NCBI GenBank assembly: GCA_021788565.1
Contig: JAJYKO010000401.1
Coordinates: 1-5,925, forward strand
Reading direction: 5' to 3'
DNA from: Chloroflexota bacterium
GTDB taxonomy: Bacteria; Chloroflexota; UBA6077
Length of the DNA stretch: 5,925 bases
Of the stretch, positions 1 to 5,743 are shown piece by piece (within the stretch, counting starts at the first letter, position 1; the number at the start of each line of letters is the position of its first letter). The notes under the pieces are model-generated. The model was given only the letters and a program-made list of their open reading frames with translations. It ran no database searches and was not told the origin of the DNA. Made by a program: the position numbers and the translations under genes.

Positions 1-1349
1 CGGCCTCCTTCTGGTACGACTCCCCCGAGGCGAAGAGCGGTGAGCTTGACCCGAAGGCCATCAAGACGGAGATCTTCTTCCTTCCGGCGGCTTTTCCGGG
101 CGAGAAGGAGGGCACCTTCACCAACACCCAGAGGCTGATCCAGTACCACGATAAGGCCGTGGAACCACCGGGCGACGCTCGCTCCGACGCATGGTTCATG
201 TACCACCTCGGGCTGCGACTGAAGGAGTTGTACAGAGGCAGCACCGATCCCAGGGACAGAGCTATTCGGGACCTCACCTGGGACTACCCGGCCGTCGGCG
301 ATACGCAAGACCCCAGCATCGACCATATCGACAGGGAGATAAATGGCTACGACTGGGCGACCCGATGGGAGGACCGCAAGCAACTCGGGGAGTACACAAA
401 GCTGAAGGACGACGGTTCCACCGCCTCCGGCTGCTGGCTCTACTGCGGCATGTACCCGAACGAGAAGGAGAATCTCACCAAGAACCGCACCCCGGATCCG
501 GACTGGAACCCGGGCAGCCACCTCGGCTGGGGCTACACCTGGCCCGGCAACCGGCGGATCATGTACAACCGCTGCTCGGCTGACCCGGATGGGAAGCCGT
601 GGTCCGAGCGGAAGAAGTACATTTGGTGGGACGAGCAGGCAAAGAAGTGGGTAGGCTACGACGTCCCCGACTTCAGTCTCCATAAGCCACCCGACTACAA
701 ACCGGCGCCCGACGCCAAGGGACAGGAGGCCCAGACGGGCAGCGAGCCGTTTACGATCGCCCCGGACGGTAGGGCGTGGCTGCACGCTCCAGCCGGCATG
801 AAGGACGGCCCCATGCCCACTCACTACGAGCCCATCGAGTCGCCGGTGATCAATCAGCTTTACCCGAACCAGCAGATCAGTCCCGCGGCGGGGCTCTTCA
901 TCCGGCCAGACAACCCGTACGCGCCGCCGGGGGACCCCAGATACCCGTACGTGATCACCACCTATCGGGTCACGGAGCACCACACGGGCGGGATCATGAC
1001 CCGCTGGCTCCCGTGGCTCTCCGAACTTCAGCCGGCCGGATTCGCGGAGATCAGCCCGGAGCTTGCGGAGGAAAAGGGCATAAAGAACGGAGACTGGGTG
1101 ACAGTCTCCTCGATGCGCGGCGAAATCGAGGCGATCGCCCTGGTGACCGGCCGGATGATCCCGCAGCGAGTCAATGGGAAGCTGGTGCACACGGTGGGGA
1201 TGCCATGGCATTTCGGGTACAAAGGAATCGCCCGGGGCGACATCGTCAACACACTCTCGCACATGGCCGAGGATCCTAACAGCAGGATCCACGAGGGCAA
1301 GGTGTTCACCTGCAACCTGAGGGCAGGCCGGAAGGGGGACCACCGATGA
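1..1349 (+). CDS. fdnG: Formate dehydrogenase catalytic (molybdopterin) subunit, C-terminal part, 5' end outside window
   Basis: This is the C-terminal 448 residues of a formate dehydrogenase alpha subunit, which oxidises formate to CO2 at a Mo/W-bis-pterin centre and passes electrons to the Fe-S subunit encoded next. The frame is open from base 3 with no start codon in sight. The GTG at 159 is internal, because conserved sequence lies before it (GTFTNTQRLIQYHDKAVEPP, about residues 39-58 of the visible part). The last ~140 residues form the pterin dinucleotide-binding domain, with TTYRVTEHHTGG, FAEISPELAEEKGIKNGDWV, VTVSSMRGEI and GIARGDIVNTL, all close to the FdnG/FdoG family. The N-terminal [4Fe-4S] motif, any Tat signal and the Cys/Sec metal ligand lie upstream, so activity and Sec use cannot be judged. 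It overlaps the next gene at ATGA (1346-1349), indicating translational coupling. A related molybdoenzyme of other specificity is possible but less likely. Confidence 0.93.
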   Translation, partial: ASFWYDSPEAKSGELDPKAIKTEIFFLPAAFPGEKEGTFTNTQRLIQYHDKAVEPPGDARSDAWFMYHLGLRLKELYRGSTDPRDRAIRDLTWDYPAVGDTQDPSIDHIDREINGYDWATRWEDRKQLGEYTKLKDDGSTASGCWLYCGMYPNEKENLTKNRTPDPDWNPGSHLGWGYTWPGNRRIMYNRCSADPDGKPWSERKKYIWWDEQAKKWVGYDVPDFSLHKPPDYKPAPDAKGQEAQTGSEPFTIAPDGRAWLHAPAGMKDGPMPTHYEPIESPVINQLYPNQQISPAAGLFIRPDNPYAPPGDPRYPYVITTYRVTEHHTGGIMTRWLPWLSELQPAGFAEISPELAEEKGIKNGDWVTVSSMRGEIEAIALVTGRMIPQRVNGKLVHTVGMPWHFGYKGIARGDIVNTLSHMAEDPNSRIHEGKVFTCNLRAGRKGDHR

Positions 1350-2449
1350 GTGACTACATCTTGAGCCTGGCTCACGAACACGAGACCGGCCCGAACTACT
1401 CCGGCCGCATCGCGAGCGAACAGCGGGATGGGCCCGGCTATAACACCGCCCCGCCGCCGACTCGCGATGAGTCCGTCCTCACATGCGGCTTCAAGGTCAT
1501 GCCCGGCACGGCCTATGGTTTCTTCACGGACACGACCGTGTGCATAGGGTGCAAAGCCTGCGAGGCCGCCTGCAAACAGTGGAACCAGTTGCCCATGGAC
1601 CACTTCGGCTGGAAGGGCCATAGCTACGACAACACCGGCGAGTTACGTGCCACTACCTGGCGCCACGTCGCGTTCATCGAGGAGTTCGGGATTAGGGGCC
1701 AGGGGTTTGGGGACAGGGGGCAGGGGGCAGATGGACGAGGCGCGGGAGGCTCCCTCTCCCCCTGGGAGCGGGTTGGGATGAGGGCTGGCCTCAGAACCCG
1801 GAACCCAGAACCCAGAACCCAGAACTGGGAACCATCCCCCGCCCCTCGCGCCCCGACCTCGCGCGGCCGCTGGCTCTTCATGAGCGATGTCTGCAAGCAC
1901 TGTGAGAATGCCGGCTGCCTAGAGGCATGCCCTACCGGCGCCATCGTGCGCACGGAGTTCGGCTCGGTGCTGATCCAGCAGGACATCTGCAACGGATGCA
2001 AGTACTGTGTGACCAGTTGCCCCTTCGGCGTGATCACCGTAGCCGAAGACAAGAACGGGATGGCCAACAAGTGCACCCTGTGCTACGACCGTCTAAAGGA
2101 GGGATTAGAGCCCGCCTGTGCCAAGGCGTGCCCCACCGATTCGATCCTGTTCGGCCCAGTGGAAGAGCTGCGGAGGATAGCCTACAGGCGAGTGGCGGAG
2201 CTTCACGACCAGGGGTATCGAGACGCCTACCTGTATGGCGTGCCCGACAGCATGGGGGCGACAGGAGGGATAGGCAGCCTGAACTGTTTCTTCCTGCTCA
2301 CCGAGCGGCCGGAGGCCTACAATCTGCCGGCGACGCCCGAGCTGCCGTCTACACGGGTAATCAAGTCCTCGCTGGCAGCCGCGGCCACGGCCCTAGCATA
2401 CGGCGTGGCTACGGCGTGGGTGATCTATCGGGCCAGGAACCGCGGTTAG
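1346..2449 (+). CDS. fdnH: Formate dehydrogenase iron-sulfur (beta) subunit with in-frame repeat insertion
   Basis: This 367-residue ferredoxin-type electron-transfer subunit relays electrons from the catalytic subunit to the membrane. Sixteen cysteines form four [4Fe-4S] motifs: C66/C69/C72/C76 (CIGCKACEAAC), C183/C186/C191/C195 (CKHCENAGCLEAC), C215/C218/C221/C225 (CNGCKYCVTSC) and C243/C246/C258/C262. A single C-terminal hydrophobic helix (about 341-361, ending YRARNRG) would anchor it to the membrane, as in E. coli FdnH. The start ATG overlaps the upstream stop and has GGGGGA 6 nt before it. The oddity is residues ~116-173, between the conserved HVAFIEEFG and RWLFMSDVCKHC. They are a Gly/Arg/Pro-rich, cysteine-free stretch encoded by intergenic-type repeat DNA, including the phrase SLSPWERVGMRAG, which I know from spurious translations of a widespread repeat. 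All cluster ligands and the reading frame are kept, so function is plausible but untested. Confidence 0.92.
   Translation: MSDYILSLAHEHETGPNYSGRIASEQRDGPGYNTAPPPTRDESVLTCGFKVMPGTAYGFFTDTTVCIGCKACEAACKQWNQLPMDHFGWKGHSYDNTGELRATTWRHVAFIEEFGIRGQGFGDRGQGADGRGAGGSLSPWERVGMRAGLRTRNPEPRTQNWEPSPAPRAPTSRGRWLFMSDVCKHCENAGCLEACPTGAIVRTEFGSVLIQQDICNGCKYCVTSCPFGVITVAEDKNGMANKCTLCYDRLKEGLEPACAKACPTDSILFGPVEELRRIAYRRVAELHDQGYRDAYLYGVPDSMGATGGIGSLNCFFLLTERPEAYNLPATPELPSTRVIKSSLAAAATALAYGVATAWVIYRARNRG
1691..1864 (+). repeat. Composite repetitive DNA inserted in frame within the Fe-S subunit gene
   Basis: About 171-174 bp of low-complexity sequence unlike the flanking coding DNA. It has three parts: G-rich blocks of GGGGNCAGGGG type (1694-1730); a partly palindromic block from CCCTCTCCCCCTGGGAG to GAGGG (1752-1784), with stem CTCCC 1756-1760 / GGGAG 1764-1768; and a heptamer array (1795-1829). 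Such blocks are normally seen between genes. Edges are estimated from where FdnH-family similarity stops and resumes, so they are uncertain by several codons. I see no target-site duplication and no transposase. Confidence 0.75.
1795..1829 (+). repeat. Heptamer tandem repeat (AACCCAG)n inside a coding sequence
   Basis: Five consecutive 7-bp units read AACCCGG, AACCCAG, AACCCAG, AACCCAG and AACTGGG; three are identical and the first and last are degenerate. The last two units also make a small inverted repeat, CCCAG-AA-CTGGG (1818-1829). Because 7 is not a multiple of 3, gain or loss of one unit would shift the reading frame of the Fe-S subunit gene. Confidence 0.85.
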
Positions 2450-2467
2450 TCGAACAACATTTGGGCG

Positions 2468-2490
2468 CCTTGCAATACCTTGCAATACCT
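2468..2490 (+). repeat. Short direct tandem duplication (CCTTGCAATA)
   Basis: CCTTGCAATA occurs at 2468-2477 and again at 2478-2487, followed by a partial third copy (CCT). The array directly abuts the GTAGGGG element at 2491. It is probably a slippage or insertion scar. No copy is seen on the other side of the element, so it is not a target-site duplication. Confidence 0.7.
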
Positions 2491-2550
2491 GTAGGGGCCG
2501 GCGGCGCTGCCGGCCCGTCCGGGCGGGCGGACACGGCGGTCCGCCCCTAC
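2491..2550. repeat. 60-bp palindromic element with two hairpins between fdnH and nrfD
   Basis: The element begins GTAGGGGC and ends with its reverse complement GCCCCTAC. Inside are two hairpins of equal geometry: stem 2495-2502 (GGGCCGGC) with 2509-2516 and a 6-nt loop, and stem 2525-2532 (GGGCGGAC) with 2539-2546 and a 6-nt loop, separated by 8 nt. It encodes no protein. It shares its ends with the palindrome at 3656-3683 and the element at 5687-5732, so it is a member of a dispersed repeat family. It lies between co-oriented operon genes, where it could stabilise the upstream mRNA end or lower read-through. That role is inferred only, and no U-tract follows. Confidence 0.8.
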
Positions 2551-2582
2551 AAGATCTCGGACTCGAAGGTTGGGGCTAACGC

Positions 2583-2588
2583 AGGAGG
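2583..2588 (+). promoter_or_regulatory. Ribosome binding site that fixes the nrfD start
   Basis: AGGAGG lies 8 nt before the ATG at 2597. It supports this start over the in-frame ATG at 2570, which has no comparable site and would add nine residues lacking family similarity. Confidence 0.75.
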
Positions 2589-2596
2589 AGATAAGC

Positions 2597-3631
2597 ATGA
2601 GCCGCACAACTACAGACCGCTCGGCTATCGAGGCACGAGTTGGGACAAGGTTCCCGAGCGAGCTAGGGCAGCCGAGAGAGGGCGTTCCCGCCAACTATTA
2701 TGGGTATCCGGCCCTCAAGAGCCCGCACTGGAAATGGCAAATCCCTCTCTACTTTTTCACCGGCGGCCTCGCTGCCGGTTCCTATCTGATAGCCACACTG
2801 GCCAGCCTGTTTGGGACCGAGGACGACCGAGTGGTGGCGAGAACGGGTCGCTTCATCGCTCTGGCATCCCTCGCAGTCAGCCCGATTCTGCTGATCAGCG
2901 ATCTCGGCAGGCCAGAACGGTTCGCCAATATGCTTCGGATCGTGAAGACCAGGTCGCCGATGTCGATGGGAACCTGGGGAATAAGCGGCTTCGGCATGTT
3001 CGCCGGGCTCGGGGTGGTGCGTCAGCTGGTGGAGGACGGAGTCCTCAGCTCGACGTCGCCCGTGGCGCGGCTGTTCGCGTGGGTGCCACTATCGGTCTCG
3101 GGCGTGATCGGCAGCCTGTTCGCCTTTTTCGTTAGCGGCTACACAGGAGTGCTACTCAGCTTCACGAACGCGCCATTCTGGGCAAAGAACCCTTGGCTGC
3201 AGGCGCCGCTCTTCATCACCTCGGCGCTGACAAGCTCCGTCGCCGCAATATCGCTGGTACTGACGTTGATCGGCCGTGGCACCGGGCGCACTTACGGTTG
3301 GCTGGAAAGGTTGGCCGACGGAGCAGCGGTTGGCGAGGCAGCGCTCATGGTTGGAAGTGGGGTTGCCCTTGGTACCACCGCGAAACCGCTAGTGAAGCTG
3401 CGCAACGGCCTACCTTTCTGGTTGGCCGTGGTCTTGCAGGGAACAGTCGCGCCGCTGGTCCTGAGGCAACTGGAGAGGCCTCACAAGACCAAGTCGTCAG
3501 CGATGCACGTCGCCGCCCACATCTCGGTCCTCATCGGGAGCCTGGCCTTCCGGTGGGTCACGGTGGAAGCAGGACAGGAGACGGCGGACGATCCCGATGC
3601 CTACTTCAGGTTTGCCAGCGGCCGGCGGTAG
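2597..3631 (+). CDS. nrfD: NrfD/PsrC-family membrane subunit of the formate dehydrogenase
   Basis: This 344-residue integral membrane protein of the NrfD/PsrC (polysulfide reductase membrane) family is the quinone-reactive, haem-free anchor of many molybdoenzyme complexes. Eight hydrophobic segments are visible at roughly 48-72, 85-102, 121-142, 159-188, 202-226, 240-260, 271-290 and 312-332. Family hallmarks are FFTGGLAAGSYL (about 53-64), ISDLGRPERFANMLRI (100-115) followed by SPMSMGTWG (120-128), and SGYTGVLLSFTNAPFW (180-195). The N-terminal 45 residues are hydrophilic, and the length fits the family. Its place after catalytic and Fe-S subunits implies that it takes electrons from FdnH's clusters to menaquinone or ubiquinone, replacing the cytochrome b subunit (FdnI) of the E. 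coli enzyme. The 147-bp gap before it contains the two-hairpin repeat. I see no separate promoter there, so it is probably co-transcribed. Confidence 0.92.
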   Translation: MSRTTTDRSAIEARVGTRFPSELGQPREGVPANYYGYPALKSPHWKWQIPLYFFTGGLAAGSYLIATLASLFGTEDDRVVARTGRFIALASLAVSPILLISDLGRPERFANMLRIVKTRSPMSMGTWGISGFGMFAGLGVVRQLVEDGVLSSTSPVARLFAWVPLSVSGVIGSLFAFFVSGYTGVLLSFTNAPFWAKNPWLQAPLFITSALTSSVAAISLVLTLIGRGTGRTYGWLERLADGAAVGEAALMVGSGVALGTTAKPLVKLRNGLPFWLAVVLQGTVAPLVLRQLERPHKTKSSAMHVAAHISVLIGSLAFRWVTVEAGQETADDPDAYFRFASGRR

Positions 3632-3655
3632 GCCACGAGTGATGTAGATTCGATA

Positions 3656-3683
3656 GTAGGGGCGGTTCGCGAACCGCCCCTAC
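3656..3683. repeat. 28-bp perfect palindrome (GTAGGGGC family)
   Basis: The half-site GTAGGGGCGGTTCG (3656-3669) is followed at once by its exact reverse complement (3670-3683). It lies 24 bp after the nrfD stop and 18 bp before the next start codon. The ends match the elements at 2491-2550 and 5687-5732. It could form a strong RNA hairpin and act as a rho-independent-like processing or attenuation structure. No T-tract follows on either strand, so I do not call it a terminator. Confidence 0.9.
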
Positions 3684-3701
3684 GAGACGCTGGGGGAGCA
3701 C

Positions 3702-3941
3702 ATGAGCAGCACATTACCCACACTGCACGAGGTGCGCGGTACGATAGTCCTGGCCCAGGAGGACCGCTTCCGGCTGCAACTGGCAGACGGACGCTCCATC
3801 CTCTTCATTCTCGGGGTGGGGCGAGGGCCGTCGCTGGAGCGACTCGAGTCCCTGGCAGCTTCGGGAGATGCGGTCCTGGTTCGATACAGCGGCGACCGCG
3901 AATCGGGTGCAGTGGCTGAAGAGATAAGGGTGGAAGCGTAG
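3702..3941 (+). CDS. Small protein of unknown function (79 aa), possibly OB-fold-like
   Basis: I do not recognise a family. The protein is soluble (no signal peptide, no membrane helix) and lacks cysteines. Its pattern of alternating hydrophobics suggests a small beta barrel: VRGTIVLAQ (11-19), RFRLQLADGRSILFILG (22-38), a short helix RLESLAAS (46-53), then DAVLVRYSG (55-63) and AVAEEIRVEA (70-79). This V-x-G...fRl-x-l-x-dGr...V-x-V-x-Y layout resembles small OB-fold nucleic-acid or ligand-binding proteins, but that is inference from pattern alone. A GGGGAG stands only 3 nt before the ATG, closer than usual, so the GTG at residue 11 remains a possible start. It follows nrfD in the same direction after a palindromic repeat, and ends 7 bp from the convergent cax stop. 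A role in the formate dehydrogenase complex cannot be shown. Confidence 0.7.
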   Translation: MSSTLPTLHEVRGTIVLAQEDRFRLQLADGRSILFILGVGRGPSLERLESLAASGDAVLVRYSGDRESGAVAEEIRVEA

Positions 3942-3948
3942 CCGGTTG

Positions 3949-5073
3949 TCAAGCCGAAGGGACGAAGTAGAAGACAACCGCCATGACCAGATAGACGGCG
4001 ATCAGCTGAAGTCCCTCGAACCAGGTTGACTCACCATCCAGGGTCACCACCGAGACCGCGATCACGGCCAGGGAAACGCCCACGATCTCGAAGGCATTGA
4101 AGACCAGCGACATTGGCTGACCGAAGCTGAACGAGATGAGCACTAGAATCGGAGCCACAAAGAGGGCTATCTGGGTGCCCGACCCGGTGGCGATGGTGAC
4201 GGCCGTCTCCATTCGGTTCCTCATGGCCATCAGAACCGCCGAGGCATACTCGGCCGCATTTCCCACCACCGCCACCACGACCATTCCCACGAAGAACTGA
4301 GATATGCCAAAGGCTGTGGTGGCCTCATCGATGGCGCCCACCAGTATCTCCGACTCTACTGCCACCACGGCTGTCGCGGCCACCAGGAACAGCAGTGCCT
4401 CGTTCCGAGTAAGCCGAGCCTGTTGCTCCTCAGGAGGGGTAGTCGTGATCAGGTCCCGATGAGTCCTCAGGGAGAAGACCAGGCTGCCCAGGTAGGTTAT
4501 CAGCAGGACTATCGACACGAGTAGGCTCACCTGCTCCACGTCGGTCCCTCTCTCTTTAAGGGTGCCGAATACCGCGAGGTCAAACACGGCCGGCATCACC
4601 AGGGCAACCACGGCGAGGAACAGCATCGCCGCGTTGGTCCCGGCTCTGGTCCGGTTGAAGATCTGTCTGTCCCTACCCCAGCCTCCGGCGAGCATACTGA
4701 CGCCCAGCACTAGCAGGATGTTGCCTATAATGCTACCCGCCAGCGAGGCTTTGACCACATTCTGAAGGCCGGCTCTGAGAGCGAAGAAGGCGATGATCAG
4801 TTCCGTGGCGTTCCCGAAGGTCGCGTTGAGCAGGCCGCCTACACCAGGTCCTACTTCGCGGGTTATATCCTCGGTAGCTTCGCCGATAAGTCCCGCGAGA
4901 GGAACAATAGCGAGAGCCGAGGCGATGAAGGCCCAGAACTTCGGTAGCCCCAGCGGCTCGATGGCGAGGCTGATAGGCACAAAGACCAGGAGCACATAGG
5001 TCCAACTTCCGAGAAGGAAGCCGGTTAGTGCGCGCCGTCTCTTGATGTGCTTCTTGGGATCCCTTCGATCCAT
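3949..5073 (-). CDS. cax: Calcium/cation:proton antiporter, Cax (CaCA superfamily)
   Basis: This 374-residue inner-membrane exchanger is expected to export Ca2+ (possibly also Na+ or K+) in exchange for protons. The two inverted alpha repeats of the CaCA superfamily are clear. The first holds LLNATFGNATELIIAFFALR (81-100, with N88 and E91 of the GNATE motif). The second holds VGNAAEYASAVLMAMRNR (270-287, with GNAAE at 271-275) followed by TIATGSGTQIALFVAPILVL. About eleven hydrophobic segments span 20-370, and a polar loop with an acidic PPEEQQ stretch at 210-225 separates the halves. The length is typical of bacterial Cax proteins, and it looks intact. The N-terminus is basic (KKHIKRRR), as expected for a cytoplasmic side. 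GGGGAG (5078-5083) lies 4 nt before the ATG. It is transcribed towards the formate dehydrogenase operon and divergently from the permease gene. Substrate preference cannot be read from the sequence. Confidence 0.93.
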   Translation of the reverse strand: MDRRDPKKHIKRRRALTGFLLGSWTYVLLVFVPISLAIEPLGLPKFWAFIASALAIVPLAGLIGEATEDITREVGPGVGGLLNATFGNATELIIAFFALRAGLQNVVKASLAGSIIGNILLVLGVSMLAGGWGRDRQIFNRTRAGTNAAMLFLAVVALVMPAVFDLAVFGTLKERGTDVEQVSLLVSIVLLITYLGSLVFSLRTHRDLITTTPPEEQQARLTRNEALLFLVAATAVVAVESEILVGAIDEATTAFGISQFFVGMVVVAVVGNAAEYASAVLMAMRNRMETAVTIATGSGTQIALFVAPILVLISFSFGQPMSLVFNAFEIVGVSLAVIAVSVVTLDGESTWFEGLQLIAVYLVMAVVFYFVPSA

Positions 5074-5137
5074 CCTGCTCCCCGATTACTCGTCTCGCTG
5101 CGCCGCCCCGGCGCAAGGGTCGTGCCGTCCGAACGAT

Positions 5138-5166
5138 TTGACGGTCTCTCCGCGGATGGTTAAACT
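5138..5166 (+). promoter_or_regulatory. Candidate sigma-70-type promoter for the TauE-like gene
   Basis: TTGACG (5138-5143, 5 of 6 to the -35 consensus) is followed after exactly 17 nt by TAAACT (5161-5166, 4 of 6 to the -10 consensus). Transcription would start near 5173, giving a leader of about 30 nt to the GTG at 5204. It sits in the 130-bp divergent region (5074-5203) shared with cax. I see no equally good promoter on the - strand. Confidence 0.5.
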
Positions 5167-5191
5167 TCCACGCCATTACTGCACCGTCTCG

Positions 5192-5197
5192 GGAGGA
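5192..5197 (+). promoter_or_regulatory. Ribosome binding site that decides the TauE-like start
   Basis: GGAGGA is placed 6 nt before the GTG at 5204. It makes this GTG a better start than the in-frame ATG at 5042, which lies inside the divergent cax coding region and would add 54 residues with no family character. Confidence 0.7.
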
Positions 5198-5203
5198 ATC
5201 TCT

Positions 5204-5716
5204 GTGGTCGATCCGGTCGTCACGGGAGTCATGTTTGTCCTGGGGTTGCTGCTTGGATTTGTTGGGCTGGGCGGTGCCGGCCTCGTTGCCGCGCTGCTGA
5301 TCATCCTCTTCAAGATACCAGTTCACCTTGCCTTCGCAACTGCCCTGGGTGCCATGTTTGCGGCTTCCTCGACCGGGGGCTGGAGCCACCTCCGTGAGGG
5401 CAACGTGGATCCGGTGCTCGCGATCGAGATAGGCGCGGCAGGAATCGTGGGCGCCTACCTGGGAAGTGGGCTGGCCCTCGTCACTGGGGCTACCGAGCTG
5501 AAAACTCTGGCAGGGATCACCCTGATGCTCAACTCGATCGTGATCTACTTCCGAACTCGCATGGCCAACCAGTGGGTCCGTGAAATCAAGACGCTGCCGA
5601 CAGCGCAAAGGTGGCGGAAGGAGATCCCAACGTCGAGCCTCATTGGACTCATCTGTGGAATGGGCACCGGCTTTCTCAGCATTGGAGTCGCGCCCTGCCG
5701 ACCCGCGGGCGGCTAG
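5204..5716 (+). pseudogene. TauE/SafE-family permease, truncated at a palindromic repeat
   Basis: The remaining 170 residues (start GTG, MVDPVVTGVMF) are the first half of a TauE/SafE (DUF81) membrane permease, a family linked to export or uptake of sulfite, sulfoacetate and other small organosulfur anions. The first repeat motif GLLLGFVGLGGAGLVAALLI (about 14-33) is intact, followed by FATALGAMFAASSTGGWSH and three more hydrophobic segments to about residue 113. The second repeat motif begins at about 147 (LIGLICGMGTGFLSIG) but breaks just where a second GGG and four further helices are expected. The last ten residues (VAPCRPAGG and the residue before) come from repeat DNA at 5687-5716, and the stop codon lies inside that repeat. 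Family members usually have about 240-300 residues, and the missing 3' half is not found in the rest of the window. A functional half-transporter is conceivable but unlikely. Confidence 0.8.
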
Positions 5717-5732
5717 GGCCGGCCGCCCCTAC
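5687..5732. repeat. GTAGGGGC-type palindromic element at the broken end of the permease gene
   Basis: Read on the - strand from 5732, this begins GTAGGGGCGGCCGGCC, matching the ends of the elements at 2491 and 3656. It contains a stem GGGCGGC (5707-5713) / GCCGCCC (5722-5728) with an 8-nt loop. The far end (near 5687, GTCGCGCCC) is less well conserved, so that boundary is uncertain. It supplies the stop codon TAG (5714-5716) of the truncated permease. It lies between two convergent genes, where the hairpin could help end transcription, though no T-tract is visible. Confidence 0.65.
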
Positions 5733-5743
5733 AAATAGACATT

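Noticed and set aside
1795..1829. Heptamer array considered as part of a CRISPR array
   Set aside because: The units are 7 bp with no spacers, so it is a simple tandem repeat.
1624..2076. Open frame of 150 codons on the - strand, opposite the Fe-S subunit gene
   Set aside because: It is antisense to a clearly conserved coding region. Its middle (phrases such as LIPTRSQGERE) is the other-strand reading of the repeat insert, a classic source of spurious proteins.
2491..2550. Hairpin region as a riboswitch or small RNA gene
   Set aside because: No known aptamer core is recognisable, and the sequence belongs to the GTAGGGGC repeat family found at two other places in the window.
1927..3135. Long + strand frame spanning the end of fdnH and the start of nrfD
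   Set aside because: It is an out-of-frame reading of two well-supported genes, Arg/Gly-rich as expected for a GC-rich shadow frame, with no recognisable domain.
3656..3683. Palindrome as an intrinsic terminator for the formate dehydrogenase operon
   Set aside because: No run of T follows the stem on either strand. It is better explained as a member of the dispersed repeat family, though some effect on RNA ends is possible.
5115..5178. Possible - strand promoter for cax (TTTAAC, 17 nt, TCAAAT)
   Set aside because: It matches the consensus at only 3 of 6 and 4 of 6 positions and overlaps the stronger + strand candidate, so it is not supported.
5042..5203. Upstream extension of the TauE-like protein from the ATG at 5042
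   Set aside because: The ATG lies inside the divergent cax gene, the extra 54 residues have no family character, and a good ribosome binding site marks the GTG at 5204.
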